Made by a program: the position numbers and the translations under genes. The notes under the pieces were generated by a model. It was not told the origin of the DNA. It worked only from the letters and a program-made list of their open reading frames with translations, and did not search any database. From assembly GCA_024642465.1 (NCBI GenBank), contig JAHEBA010000015.1:1-46170 (forward strand): a DNA stretch of 46,170 nucleotides, given 5' to 3'. The stretch is from Alphaproteobacteria bacterium. Its GTDB lineage: Bacteria; Pseudomonadota; Alphaproteobacteria; Rhizobiales; Aestuariivirgaceae. Each line of letters begins with the position of its first letter. Position 1 is the first letter of the stretch. Shown here piece after piece: positions 1-7,848 of the stretch.

Positions 1-737
1 ACCATGATCATCAAAAGGTTAGACTGGCGCAGCGGCAACGTCGCCAACAAGTATGCCACCGGATAGGCGATGAGCAGACAGGTGAAGGTGATTAGCGCGG
101 ACAACCATAACGTCTTCCAAAGGATCGGCAGATAAATCTGGTACAGTGGATCCGCCATGACGATGTTGTCGCTCTCATCAAACTTCCTGTCGGTGGCCGC
201 CAGATAGAACGCGATGGTGTAGTCTTGCGACACACGCTTGAGGGTCCGCCAGACGTGCGGGTCGCCCCACCGCTTGTCCATCGCCAGCAAGCCTTCCTTG
301 TACGGGCCTTCCTTGATCCGGCTTACCTTTCGGGCAGAGCTTGTGAACAGGCTGCGTGAGCCCGGAATTTCATAGTTCACGCGCGTTGCAAGATTGCCGA
401 CAGTGGCGCCGATTTCATTGTTGCTACGCGCCGCAACCAAATCCTTGACGAAGACCTCGAAGGTCTCTTCAGGCGGCAGCTCCTTGCCGTCCCATTCCTG
501 GATCACCTCGGCGAACTTGGGCAGCACACTTGAGCCTACCGGACTGTAGGCCGAGCGATACAGCATCTCGCCGATTGGCAGCACGAATGCCACCAGAAGG
601 AACAACAGCAGCGGCATGACCAGCAATAGCGCCTGGAGGCGCTGGCGCCTGGTTGCGCGGGCCAGTGATTGCTTGAGCGGCACACCATCATTGGTGGTTA
701 TGCCGCCAGGCATCCCGGTCGCTGCTGTATCAGACAT
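1..737 (-). CDS. Polyamine-type ABC transporter permease (PotB-like), partial
   Basis: About 245 N-terminal residues are visible; the rest lies beyond the left edge. The start is the ATG at 735-737, preceded by an AAGAGG ribosome site. The protein opens with a short polar tail, then a first membrane helix (about residues 37-60, rich in L/V/F and ending in LPIGEML), a long periplasmic stretch of about 140 residues, then further helices around TLWLSALITFTCLLIAYP near the cut. A long first periplasmic loop is common in PotB/PotH-type permeases of the spermidine/putrescine family. It lies 124 bp downstream of the binding-protein gene on the same strand and should form the membrane channel with a second permease outside the window. 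The substrate is inferred from family only; other amino-compound ligands are possible. Confidence 0.88.
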   Translation of the reverse strand, partial: MSDTAATGMPGGITTNDGVPLKQSLARATRRQRLQALLLVMPLLLFLLVAFVLPIGEMLYRSAYSPVGSSVLPKFAEVIQEWDGKELPPEETFEVFVKDLVAARSNNEIGATVGNLATRVNYEIPGSRSLFTSSARKVSRIKEGPYKEGLLAMDKRWGDPHVWRTLKRVSQDYTIAFYLAATDRKFDESDNIVMADPLYQIYLPILWKTLWLSALITFTCLLIAYPVAYLLATLPLRQSNLLMIM

Positions 738-817
738 GGTTCGCCTCTTCCCTCATCGGCGGCGCGCGATGGACGCCGCCTGTCCAGCCATGCATTCTTC
801 GAAAATTATCAAATGAA

Positions 818-844
818 CCGGAAGGGTGCGATGCACCCCTCCGG
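818..844 (-). promoter_or_regulatory. Strong intercistronic hairpin downstream of the binding-protein gene
   Basis: Twelve-base arms (818-829 and 833-844) pair around a 3-base loop with one A/C-type imperfection. It lies 18 bp past the stop of the binding-protein gene and before the permease. No U-tract follows on the minus strand, so it looks more like an mRNA-stabilising or partial attenuation hairpin than a full terminator. Such hairpins commonly keep binding-protein mRNA more abundant than permease mRNA (inference). Confidence 0.6.
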
Positions 845-861
845 CCAAGGCAAAATAAGCC

Positions 862-1947
862 TTACTGTGCGAGCCAGGCGTTGAAACGCTCGTTGAGCGC
901 GTCCTGGTTGTCAGCCCACCAGAGGAAGTCGTTCTGGACGGCGTTCTTGAGGTTGTCCGGATGGGTCGGCATGTGCGTGGCCATCTCGGTCTTGCCGTCG
1001 TTGAACTTGCCAACGAGCGGGCCGGAAGACTTGCGTGCCGGGCCGTACGAAATCCAAGATGCCTGCGCAGCAAGCTGCTCGGTGGCGGTGGAGAACTTCA
1101 GGAACTCCATTGCGTTTTCCATGTTCGGCGCACCCTTCGGAATGGCCCACAGGTCGAGGTCCCAAACCTGGCCGTCCCAGACGATGACGAACGGCTTGTT
1201 CTCGCCAACGGCAGCGTTGAAGATACGGCCGTTGTAAGCGGTGGTCATCAGCACTTCACCGTCAGCCAGAAGCTGCGGCGGCTGGGCACCGGCTTCCCAC
1301 CACACAACGTCACCCTTGATGGTGGCAAGCTTGTTGAAGGCACGATCCACGCCTTCCGGCTTGGCCAGTTCACCATACACATCAGCGGCCGGCACGCCGT
1401 CCGCGATCAGCGCAAACTCGAGGTTCGGCTTCGGGCCTTTGCGCATGCCGCGCTTCCCGGCCCATGTGGTGGTGTCGAAGAAGTCAGCCATGGTGGCCGG
1501 CTTCTTGTCGCCGATCGTGCTGTCGTCATAGGCATAGATGGTAGACCAGATGATATTGGCCACGGCGCACTCATGCAGGGTGCCGGGCAGGAAGTCATCC
1601 TTGGCAGGGGTGCCATCGGCACCGGCAGGCAGGTCGTCGTGGTTCAGCTTCTCGAAGATACCTTCGTCGCAACCACGAACAGCATCAGACAGCTCAACGT
1701 CGATAATATCCCAGGTCACGTTGCCGGCTTCAACCTGTGCCTTCACTTCAGCGATACCGCCGGAGTAGTCCACCGAGTTCACGGTAACGCCGGTCTTGGC
1801 GGTGAACGGCTTGTGGTAGGCTTCAACCTGGCTCTTGGTATACGCACCACCCCAGGACACAGCCGTGATAGAGCCTTCGGCGCTCGCTGCCGTCGAAACG
1901 GCGGCAACAGCGAGAGCAGAAAGACCTGCAGTCAGAAGTTTTTTCAT
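862..1947 (-). CDS. Periplasmic solute-binding protein of a polyamine-type ABC transporter (PotD-like)
   Basis: 361 residues, usual for this family. A Sec signal peptide is clear (MKK, hydrophobic LLTAGLSALAVAAVS, cleavage near ASAEG at 21-25). The mature protein shows the PotD/PotF-type fold pattern: an early SWGGAY segment, a central WDIIDVE strand, and AYNGRIF and DLWAIPKGA near the ligand cleft. Cys 93 and Cys 126 could form a disulfide. The start ATG at 1945-1947 has an AAGGGAG site upstream. It is between the ATPase and permease genes of the same operon. The ligand is probably a polyamine or similar amine. The nearby ureohydrolase operon at about 6-8.8 kb would suit such a substrate, but the two are not one transcription unit. 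Confidence 0.88.
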   Translation of the reverse strand: MKKLLTAGLSALAVAAVSTAASAEGSITAVSWGGAYTKSQVEAYHKPFTAKTGVTVNSVDYSGGIAEVKAQVEAGNVTWDIIDVELSDAVRGCDEGIFEKLNHDDLPAGADGTPAKDDFLPGTLHECAVANIIWSTIYAYDDSTIGDKKPATMADFFDTTTWAGKRGMRKGPKPNLEFALIADGVPAADVYGELAKPEGVDRAFNKLATIKGDVVWWEAGAQPPQLLADGEVLMTTAYNGRIFNAAVGENKPFVIVWDGQVWDLDLWAIPKGAPNMENAMEFLKFSTATEQLAAQASWISYGPARKSSGPLVGKFNDGKTEMATHMPTHPDNLKNAVQNDFLWWADNQDALNERFNAWLAQ

Positions 1948-2000
1948 GAATACTTACTCCCTTAGTAGTTCGGTGGCACCCAAGGGCCCCCGTTTACCGC

Positions 2001-2023
2001 CCTGCCCTCACTGATGGGGCAGG
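2001..2023 (-). promoter_or_regulatory. Hairpin between ATPase and binding-protein genes
   Basis: Perfect 7-base arms CCTGCCC/GGGCAGG (2001-2007, 2017-2023) around a 9-base loop sit in the 92-bp gap between the ATPase stop and the binding-protein start. With no U-run it may be a processing or stability element. Together with 818-844 it brackets the binding-protein cistron. Confidence 0.45.
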
Positions 2024-2039
2024 CCGGAATTCCGTAAAA

Positions 2040-3152
2040 TCATGCTGCCATGTCATCCAGGGCGCGGCAATCTTCCGCTTGCCAGCCCACGTCGGCCGAC
2101 TGACCTTCCTTCAATTGGTGATGGCCGGCATTGTTCGGCACCTTGACGATGAAATCCGGGTGCCCTGCTACCGACATCCGGGTGCGGATGTGGTCGCCGA
2201 GATAGATCAGTTCCTCGACCCGCCCCGGCAGCACGATGGTGTTCTTGCCCTTCTTCGGCGCAATGGTGACACGCTCCGGACGGATCGACAGCAAGGTGCG
2301 TTCGCCCTTGCCCTTCACGTTCACCGCAAGTGCCTTGACCATGTCGCCGGAGTCGAGCTTGATCGTGGCGATGTGGTCACGGCCGATGTCCTGAACGGTG
2401 CCGCGCAACTTGTTGTTCTCGCCGATGAACTGGGCCACAAACGAGTTCTGTGGCCTCTCGTAAAGTTCTTCCGGCGTTGAAAGCTGCTGAATAATGCCGT
2501 CCTCGAAAACCGCCACCCGGTCGGACATGGTCAGGGCTTCGGACTGGTCGTGCGTCACATACACGACGGTCACGCCGAGGGACTGGTGGATGTGCTTGAT
2601 TTCGTATTGCATCTGCTCGCGCAACTGCTTGTCGAGCGCGCCGAGTGGTTCGTCCATCAGCACGAGGTCGGGTTCGAACACGAGCGCACGCGCCACGGCG
2701 ACGCGCTGTTGCTGGCCACCAGACAGTTGCGCCGGACGGCGTCCTCCCATCTGAGGCAGTTCGACCATTTCCAGCACTTTCTTGACGCGCTCTTCCTGTT
2801 CGGCCTTGGACATGCCCCGGACCGAAAGCGGGAACGCGAGGTTCTCCGCCACCGACATGTGCGGGAACAGTGCATAGTTCTGGAACACCATGCCGATGCC
2901 GCGCTTGTGCGGCGGCACGTTGTTGATCGGCCTGCCGTTGAGATAGATCTCGCCGTTGGTCGCCGGCTCGAATCCCGCAAGCATCATCAGCGTGGTTGTC
3001 TTGCCTGAACCCGAGGGGCCAAGCATGGTCACGAATTCGCCCTTGGCGATATCGAGGTTGAGGTTCTTTACGACAAGCGTCTCGCCGTCGTAGCTCTTTT
3101 GAACATTGTCAAAGCGAACCATCGGCTCGCCGCCCGTGTTACCTTTGCTCAT
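2040..3152 (-). CDS. Polyamine-type ABC transporter ATP-binding protein (PotA-like)
   Basis: 370 residues, matching PotA/UgpC-type ATPases. Walker A GPSGSGKT is at about 45-52, the Q-loop at FQNYALFPH (90-98), the ABC signature LSGGQQQR at 143-150, Walker B LVLMDEP at 163-169, and the H-loop in YVTHDQSEA. The last 120 or so residues carry the TOBE-like regulatory domain (SIRPERV segment). It is the first visible gene of the transporter operon and energises import at the inner membrane. It is divergent from moaA across a 294-bp gap. Function is certain; substrate is inferred from the subfamily. Confidence 0.93.
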   Translation of the reverse strand: MSKGNTGGEPMVRFDNVQKSYDGETLVVKNLNLDIAKGEFVTMLGPSGSGKTTTLMMLAGFEPATNGEIYLNGRPINNVPPHKRGIGMVFQNYALFPHMSVAENLAFPLSVRGMSKAEQEERVKKVLEMVELPQMGGRRPAQLSGGQQQRVAVARALVFEPDLVLMDEPLGALDKQLREQMQYEIKHIHQSLGVTVVYVTHDQSEALTMSDRVAVFEDGIIQQLSTPEELYERPQNSFVAQFIGENNKLRGTVQDIGRDHIATIKLDSGDMVKALAVNVKGKGERTLLSIRPERVTIAPKKGKNTIVLPGRVEELIYLGDHIRTRMSVAGHPDFIVKVPNNAGHHQLKEGQSADVGWQAEDCRALDDMAA

Positions 3153-3446
3153 CTAACTCCCCGAGCGCCCTTCCTGAACTGCAATCGCGTTGGTCCGCGC
3201 TGCCATCTTGCTTGATGATCAACAATAACCACCTGATCAATCGATATGCAACAGTGACCTCATTTTCGGCACGATCAATCCCATGCACACCAATAAATGG
3301 CCTATTCGCGGCATAAGTCCCCTCTTTGGGCTTTCATCGCAAGACTCGTGCCAGACGAATCCGCTGCTTGCGGCTCCATCCCACCCTATGGCAGCGCAAC
3401 GCACGACGGCTTGACCTTGGCGGCTTGCCCCGCCAAGTATCATCCC
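3153..3446. other. Divergent intergenic region between the ABC operon and moaA
   Basis: There is no convincing gene in this 294 bp. It contains a direct repeat TGATCAA (3216-3222 and 3234-3240, 18 bp apart), the first copy inside a near-palindrome TTGATGATCAA. These may be a regulator site for the divergent promoters. The moaA reading frame is open upstream to 3297, but those codons look unlike MoaA. Confidence 0.3.
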
Positions 3447-4475
3447 ATGAAGAGCGAGCTTGAATTTCCCGGCGGCAAGGGCGGCATGATCGACCCGTTC
3501 GGTCGTAATGTGTCCTATCTTCGCGTGTCGGTGACCGACCGCTGCGACTTCCGCTGTGTCTATTGCATGGCGGAGAACATGACTTTCCTGCCGAAGAAAG
3601 ACATTCTGACACTGGAAGAGCTGGACCGGCTGTGCTCGGTGTTCGTCGAGAAGGGCGTGAAGAAGTTGCGTCTGACGGGAGGCGAGCCGCTGGTACGGCG
3701 CAATATCATGTCGCTGTTCGAGAACCTGTCGCGGCATTTGAAGTCCGGCGCGCTTGAAGAACTCACGCTGACAACCAACGGCTCGCAGCTGGAGAAGTAT
3801 GCCGGGCAGCTTGCCGCTTACGGCGTCAGGCGCATCAACGTGTCCATCGACACGCTCGACCAAGACAAGTTCAAGGCCATCACCCGATGGGGCGACCTGG
3901 ACAAGGTGCTAGGCGGACTGAAGGCGGCCCAGGACGCCGGGCTCCAGATCAAGATCAACATGGTGGCGCTGAAGAACTTCAACGAGCACGAAATCGTGCC
4001 GATGATCGAATGGTGCCACGGCCAGGGTATGGACCTGACCCTGATCGAGACCATGCCGCTTGGCGAGATCGAAGAAGACCGCACCGACCAGTATCTGCCG
4101 TTGTCGGTTGTCAGGACCAACCTGCTCGACCGGTTCAATTTCGAAGACATTCCCTACAAGACGGGCGGTCCGGCGCGCTATGTCGAGGTCAAGGAAACCG
4201 GCGGGCGGCTCGGCTTCATCACCCCGATGACGCACAATTTCTGCGAAAGCTGCAACCGCGTCAGGCTGACCTGCACCGGCACGCTCTATATGTGCCTGGG
4301 CCAGGAGGACGCGGCAGACCTGCGTGCGCCGCTTCGGGCGTCGGAAGGCAACGAACTGGTGTCGGCCGCCATCGACGAGGCTATCGGGCGCAAGCCAAAG
4401 GGGCACGACTTCGTCATCGATCGCACCACCAAAGCACCTGCCGTGTCACGCCACATGAGCGTGACAGGCGGGTAA
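3447..4475 (+). CDS. moaA: GTP 3',8-cyclase MoaA (molybdenum cofactor biosynthesis)
   Basis: Radical-SAM enzyme that, with MoaC, converts GTP to cyclic pyranopterin monophosphate, the first step of molybdopterin synthesis. From the ATG at 3447 it has 342 residues. The N-terminal SAM cluster motif is C33-x3-C37-x2-C40 ([10 protein letters not shown]). The second cluster is C266-x2-C269-x13-C283. The C-terminus ends SVTGG, the GG tail needed by MoaA. An alternative ATG at 3486 (MIDPFGRN, 329 residues) has an AAGG just upstream and may be the real start; an open frame upstream to 3297 is unlikely to be used. The product serves molybdo-enzymes such as the formate dehydrogenase encoded 33 kb away in this window. 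Confidence 0.95.
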   Translation: MKSELEFPGGKGGMIDPFGRNVSYLRVSVTDRCDFRCVYCMAENMTFLPKKDILTLEELDRLCSVFVEKGVKKLRLTGGEPLVRRNIMSLFENLSRHLKSGALEELTLTTNGSQLEKYAGQLAAYGVRRINVSIDTLDQDKFKAITRWGDLDKVLGGLKAAQDAGLQIKINMVALKNFNEHEIVPMIEWCHGQGMDLTLIETMPLGEIEEDRTDQYLPLSVVRTNLLDRFNFEDIPYKTGGPARYVEVKETGGRLGFITPMTHNFCESCNRVRLTCTGTLYMCLGQEDAADLRAPLRASEGNELVSAAIDEAIGRKPKGHDFVIDRTTKAPAVSRHMSVTGG

Positions 4476-4497
4476 GACTACACGGGTCGCTTCAGCC

Positions 4498-4729
4498 CTA
4501 CTCGGTGGCAGTTGCAGTTGAAGGGTCGCTCAGGAAGTCACGGGCTTCCGACCGTTCATTGAGCACATCGCGCAGTTCTTCGTCCTGGCCTTGTCTTGCC
4601 ACGGCGCAGGAATGCATACGTTTCGGTCTCGAAAACCAGGCGGAATCCGAGCACTCCGCGATAGAAAACGATCTGAGTTTTGAAGCTTGTGCAGGGGATA
4701 ACCGGCGTAATCTGTTGTAATTCGAACAC
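4498..4729 (-). pseudogene. Truncated VOC/glyoxalase-family gene remnant
   Basis: A GTG at 4727-4729 with a GGGAGA ribosome site lies five bases past the upstream SDR stop. It opens a typical VOC N-terminus (VFELQQITPVIPC, then FYRGVLGFRLVFE and TYAFLRRG), the first beta-alpha-beta unit of a bleomycin-resistance/glyoxalase-like protein. After about 43 residues homology ends and this frame stops near 4556. Shifting frame near 4610 gives a further acidic stretch ending at a stop at 4498-4500. Intact family members are about 120 residues or more, so this looks like a decayed or truncated gene cotranscribed with the SDR. Confidence 0.6.
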
Positions 4730-4733
4730 TGTT

Positions 4734-5486
4734 TTATCTCCCCCCTGCCACGTCGACCAGCGCGCCGGTGACATATGACGCTGCATCGGACATCAGCCAG
4801 ACGACGGCCTCGGCCACTTCCTCCGCCGAGCCTCCCCGGCCCATCGGAACAAATTGCTGCAACCTTTCGACACGGTCGGGCTGGCCGGACGAGGCATGAA
4901 TACCGGTGTGAATGAGGCCAGGCCGGACGGCGTTCACCCGGATGCCCTCGGCGCCAACTTCTTTCGACAATCCAAGGGTCATGGCGTCGATGGCACCCTT
5001 AGAGGCCGCGTAGTCGATGAACTCGTTGGGCGAGCCGATGCGGGCGGCGGCAGACGACAGGTTGACGATGGCGCCGCCCTTGCCGCCATACTTGGTGCTC
5101 ATCCGCCGAATCGCCTCGCGGGCGCACATGAACGAGCCGGTGACGTTGACCCTCAGCGTATCGTTGATCCGATCCTGGCCCATCTCGTCGAGCCGTGCCT
5201 TCGTGAACAGAATGCCGGCATTGTTGACGAGACCGGCCAGCGGCGGAATTTCTGAGTCGAGTTTGGTGAATATGCGGATGACGTCAGCTTCGATGCCAAC
5301 ATCAGCCTGAACGGCAATCGCCTTGCGACCAACGGCAACCACTTCCCTTACCAGCTGCTCCGCCGCATCAGCCGAGCGGGCGTAGTTGATTGCGACGTCG
5401 TAACCATCGCGCGCCAGCAGCCGCACGCAGGCCGCGCCTATGCCCCGGCTTGCCCCGGTAACCAGAACCGTACCCTTGCCGCTCAT
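4734..5486 (-). CDS. SDR-family oxidoreductase
   Basis: 250 residues, a classical short-chain dehydrogenase. The cofactor motif TGASRGIG is near residues 11-18, NNAG is in the middle, and the catalytic Ser lies in NLSSAA, with Tyr-x3-Lys as YAASK. The end VAGG is the usual SDR tail. The start is the ATG at 5484-5486, preceded by AGGGG; an open frame continues upstream to 5603 but reads as non-conserved. The sequence resembles FabG/glucose-1-dehydrogenase-like members, but substrate cannot be assigned. The VOC remnant follows immediately. Confidence 0.88.
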   Translation of the reverse strand: MSGKGTVLVTGASRGIGAACVRLLARDGYDVAINYARSADAAEQLVREVVAVGRKAIAVQADVGIEADVIRIFTKLDSEIPPLAGLVNNAGILFTKARLDEMGQDRINDTLRVNVTGSFMCAREAIRRMSTKYGGKGGAIVNLSSAAARIGSPNEFIDYAASKGAIDAMTLGLSKEVGAEGIRVNAVRPGLIHTGIHASSGQPDRVERLQQFVPMGRGGSAEEVAEAVVWLMSDAASYVTGALVDVAGGR

Positions 5487-5617
5487 TGTTGCTTGCCCCT
5501 CTCCGACAGTCCCCTGAGTCTTGGCACGAGTATCGCCAAATCGCCAGCTCCCAGACAAGAAATGGCCGCAAATTGCCGGTTTAACACGCGGCGTTTTCCA
5601 CAACCGGGGACTTCAAT

Positions 5618-5974
5618 ATGATTCCGACTACCAGAAAGCTCGCACTCGCGGGCTTCGCCGCCATTGTGCTGTGTTCAAGCGCAGCCACTGCCCAGGCCGA
5701 GACCGGCCATGCCTCTTGGTACAAGATGGGCAAGGTGACCGCCAGCGGCGAGCGCTTCAATCCGAACGGCCTCACGGCCGCCCACCGTACGCTCCCGTTC
5801 GGCACCAAGGTGAAGGTCAAGAACCTTCGCAACGGCAAGTCGGTGGTGGTGCGCATCAATGATCGTGGCCCGTTCATAAGGGGCCGCATGATTGACCTCG
5901 CCATGGGCGCGGCCAGGAAAATCGGCCTCACTGAGACCGGCACCGCGAAGGTACAGATTCAGATTCTGAACTGA
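5618..5974 (+). CDS. Secreted RlpA-like double-psi beta-barrel protein
   Basis: 118 residues with a clear signal peptide (about 1-28, ending TAQAE). The mature part is a single double-psi beta-barrel domain with the family signatures [30 protein letters not shown] and [16 protein letters not shown]. RlpA proteins cleave denuded glycan strands in septal peptidoglycan. This short form lacks the C-terminal SPOR domain and any lipobox Cys, so it is a minimal periplasmic version. It is divergent from the SDR and 57 bp ahead of the next gene; its activity is unproven. Confidence 0.88.
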   Translation: MIPTTRKLALAGFAAIVLCSSAATAQAETGHASWYKMGKVTASGERFNPNGLTAAHRTLPFGTKVKVKNLRNGKSVVVRINDRGPFIRGRMIDLAMGAARKIGLTETGTAKVQIQILN

Positions 5975-6031
5975 CCCTTGGCCTCTGACAGGTCTGGTGC
6001 TGGGACCGCGTTCCGCCATAAGCTGTTCGCC

Positions 6032-7069
6032 ATGAACCAGCACCAGACCATTCCCGCCTTTCAGCCTGATCCAGACCGGCCGCGCGCACTGCTTGCCGCC
6101 TGCCCGGTGTACCAGCCGACCGAGATTTTGCAGCTGGCCGGCCCTGACGGCGGACCGCTTCTCGTCAAGGATGAAACCAATCGCATGAACCTCGGCGCGT
6201 TCAAGGCGCTAGGCGGGGTCTATGCCGTTGCGCGCCTGATCGATGAAGCATGGGTTGCGGCCGGCCACGCGCCACTTGAACCGCAAGACTACATTAGTGA
6301 GCCGGTGCACTCATTTGCCGCCGGGATGACGTTCGTCTGCGCCAGCGCCGGCAACCACGGCATTGCGGTGGCGGCGGGCGCGCGCATCTTCGGCGCCAAG
6401 GCGCGAATCTTTCTGGCGAAGGACGTGCCGGCAGGTTTCGAGGCCCGCCTGCGCGAACGCCAGGGGGCCGAGGTCGTACGGGCCGGCGATACCTACGAAC
6501 AAAGCGTGGAAGCGGCCAAACTGAATGCACACGAGACAGGCGCCATCCTGCTGGCTGATGGATCATGGCCCGGCTATGTGCACCCGCCGTCCCTCGTCAT
6601 GGAGGGTTACACGGCGATGGCAGAGGAACTGCGCGAGCACTTCGAGACGTCCGGACGGTGGCCCAGCCACGTATTCCTGCAGGCAGGCGTGGGCGGCATT
6701 GCGGGGGCCATCACCCACATGATCCGCGCCAACTGGACGGCGCAACCGCACATCATCATCGTGGAACCGGACGCAGCGCCCTGCCTGCTTGAGAGCAACA
6801 AGGCCGGCAAGCCAGTGGCGGTTAGCGGGCCATCGTCGAACATGGGGCGGCTGGACTGCAAGGAGCCGTCGATCATCGCTCACGGAATCATGCAGCGCTG
6901 CAATGTCGAGTTTGAACTCGTCACCGACGAAGAGGCGGCCGAAGCAGCCGCGTGGCTTGGCCGGCACGGGCTGGCAACGACGCCGTCTGGCGCTGCGGGC
7001 CTTGCCGGTCTCGTCAAGCATGGCGGGTGCCCGTTGCCACTGATCGTCGTTACGGAAGGAGCCATGTGA
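6032..7069 (+). CDS. PLP-dependent ammonia-lyase, diaminopropionate-lyase-like
   Basis: 345 residues, fold-type II PLP enzyme. The Schiff-base lysine is K58 in MNLGAFKALGG, the substrate loop is SAGNHG (106-111), and the phosphate-binding loop is QAGVGGIAGA (218-227). The order and wording (TNRMNLGAFKALGG, DGSWPGY, VMEGY, IVEPD, PSGAAGL) match 2,3-diaminopropionate ammonia-lyases, although the protein is about 50 residues shorter than E. coli YgeX. A threonine-dehydratase-like function on another beta-substituted amino acid is possible. The start is the ATG at 6032; a TTG at 5978 opens the frame without conservation. The stop TGA overlaps the ATG of the next gene, showing translational coupling. 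Confidence 0.8.
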   Translation: MNQHQTIPAFQPDPDRPRALLAACPVYQPTEILQLAGPDGGPLLVKDETNRMNLGAFKALGGVYAVARLIDEAWVAAGHAPLEPQDYISEPVHSFAAGMTFVCASAGNHGIAVAAGARIFGAKARIFLAKDVPAGFEARLRERQGAEVVRAGDTYEQSVEAAKLNAHETGAILLADGSWPGYVHPPSLVMEGYTAMAEELREHFETSGRWPSHVFLQAGVGGIAGAITHMIRANWTAQPHIIIVEPDAAPCLLESNKAGKPVAVSGPSSNMGRLDCKEPSIIAHGIMQRCNVEFELVTDEEAAEAAAWLGRHGLATTPSGAAGLAGLVKHGGCPLPLIVVTEGAM

Positions 7070-7821
7070 TGGATGCAAGTGCATTGAAGGGAAAGACAGT
7101 CCTGGTAACTGGCGCGGCGCGAGGGCTCGGCGCTGCATTTGCCTGCGTGTTCGCAGAAGCCGGATGCAGGGTCATCATGACCGGGCGGCTGAGAGAAGCA
7201 TTGGAAGGAACGGCCCAGTCCATCCAGGTGCGCACCGGCGTGAAGCCGGAAACTCACCTGCTCGATCTGGCCGAGGTTGGCAATGCCAACAGCTTCGGCG
7301 AACAGCTTGCCGTGTCTTGTCCGAAGCTGGACATCCTGATCAATAACGGCGCCCAGTGGCTTGAGGGCCGGATGGACGAGTACGACGCCTACGCCGTCAA
7401 CACCACCATAAATTCCGCCGCTACGGGCAGCTTCCTGCTGACCCGCAAACTGGTGCCGTCGCTTGTTGCATCCGGCGCAGGTGACATCGTTAACATAGTG
7501 TCGACGTCGGGCATCGAGAACACTCCGCTGCAGGCCGCCTCGGTGCCATTCTACATGGCCAAGCATGCACAGGCGGCGATGAGCAACGGCTTGCGCCAGG
7601 AGCTTAAGGGCAAGCCGGTGCGGGTTCATGCAATCTATCCGCCCACGCTCGACAACATCACGCCGTTCGATGACGAACAGTGGCAGGCGCCGGGCCGGGA
7701 GGGCGGCGCCGTGACCACACGCGACGTGGTGGAGGCAGCGATCTATGCACTCACCCGGCCACGCAACGTGACCGCGGCATCGATCGTCTTGGATGCCGTT
7801 GAAGGCGGCATGTGGGAATAG
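7069..7821 (+). CDS. SDR-family protein with a shifted active-site Tyr
   Basis: 250 residues. The start ATG overlaps the previous stop (TGATG). The Rossmann motif TGAARGLG is at about 14-21 and a variant NNGAQ at 92-96. The expected Tyr-x3-Lys is replaced by F161-Y162-M-A-K165-H, so the Tyr is three residues before the Lys and a Phe occupies the canonical Tyr position. A Ser (145/147) is present. The protein may still be an oxidoreductase with an adjusted geometry, or act in a non-classical way. It lies in an operon with a PLP lyase and a ureohydrolase, suggesting a shared catabolic route for a diamino or guanidino compound (inference). Confidence 0.82.
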   Translation: MDASALKGKTVLVTGAARGLGAAFACVFAEAGCRVIMTGRLREALEGTAQSIQVRTGVKPETHLLDLAEVGNANSFGEQLAVSCPKLDILINNGAQWLEGRMDEYDAYAVNTTINSAATGSFLLTRKLVPSLVASGAGDIVNIVSTSGIENTPLQAASVPFYMAKHAQAAMSNGLRQELKGKPVRVHAIYPPTLDNITPFDDEQWQAPGREGGAVTTRDVVEAAIYALTRPRNVTAASIVLDAVEGGMWE

Positions 7822-7848
7822 GGTCCAGGCAAAGTACCGGATACGAAT

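Noticed and set aside
961..1965. Plus-strand open frame opposite the binding protein
   Set aside because: Shadow; signal peptide and binding-protein motifs on the minus strand are decisive.
3212..3222. TTGATGATCAA as an FNR-type site near moaA
   Set aside because: FNR half-sites should be four bases apart (TTGAT-N4-ATCAA); here only one base separates them.
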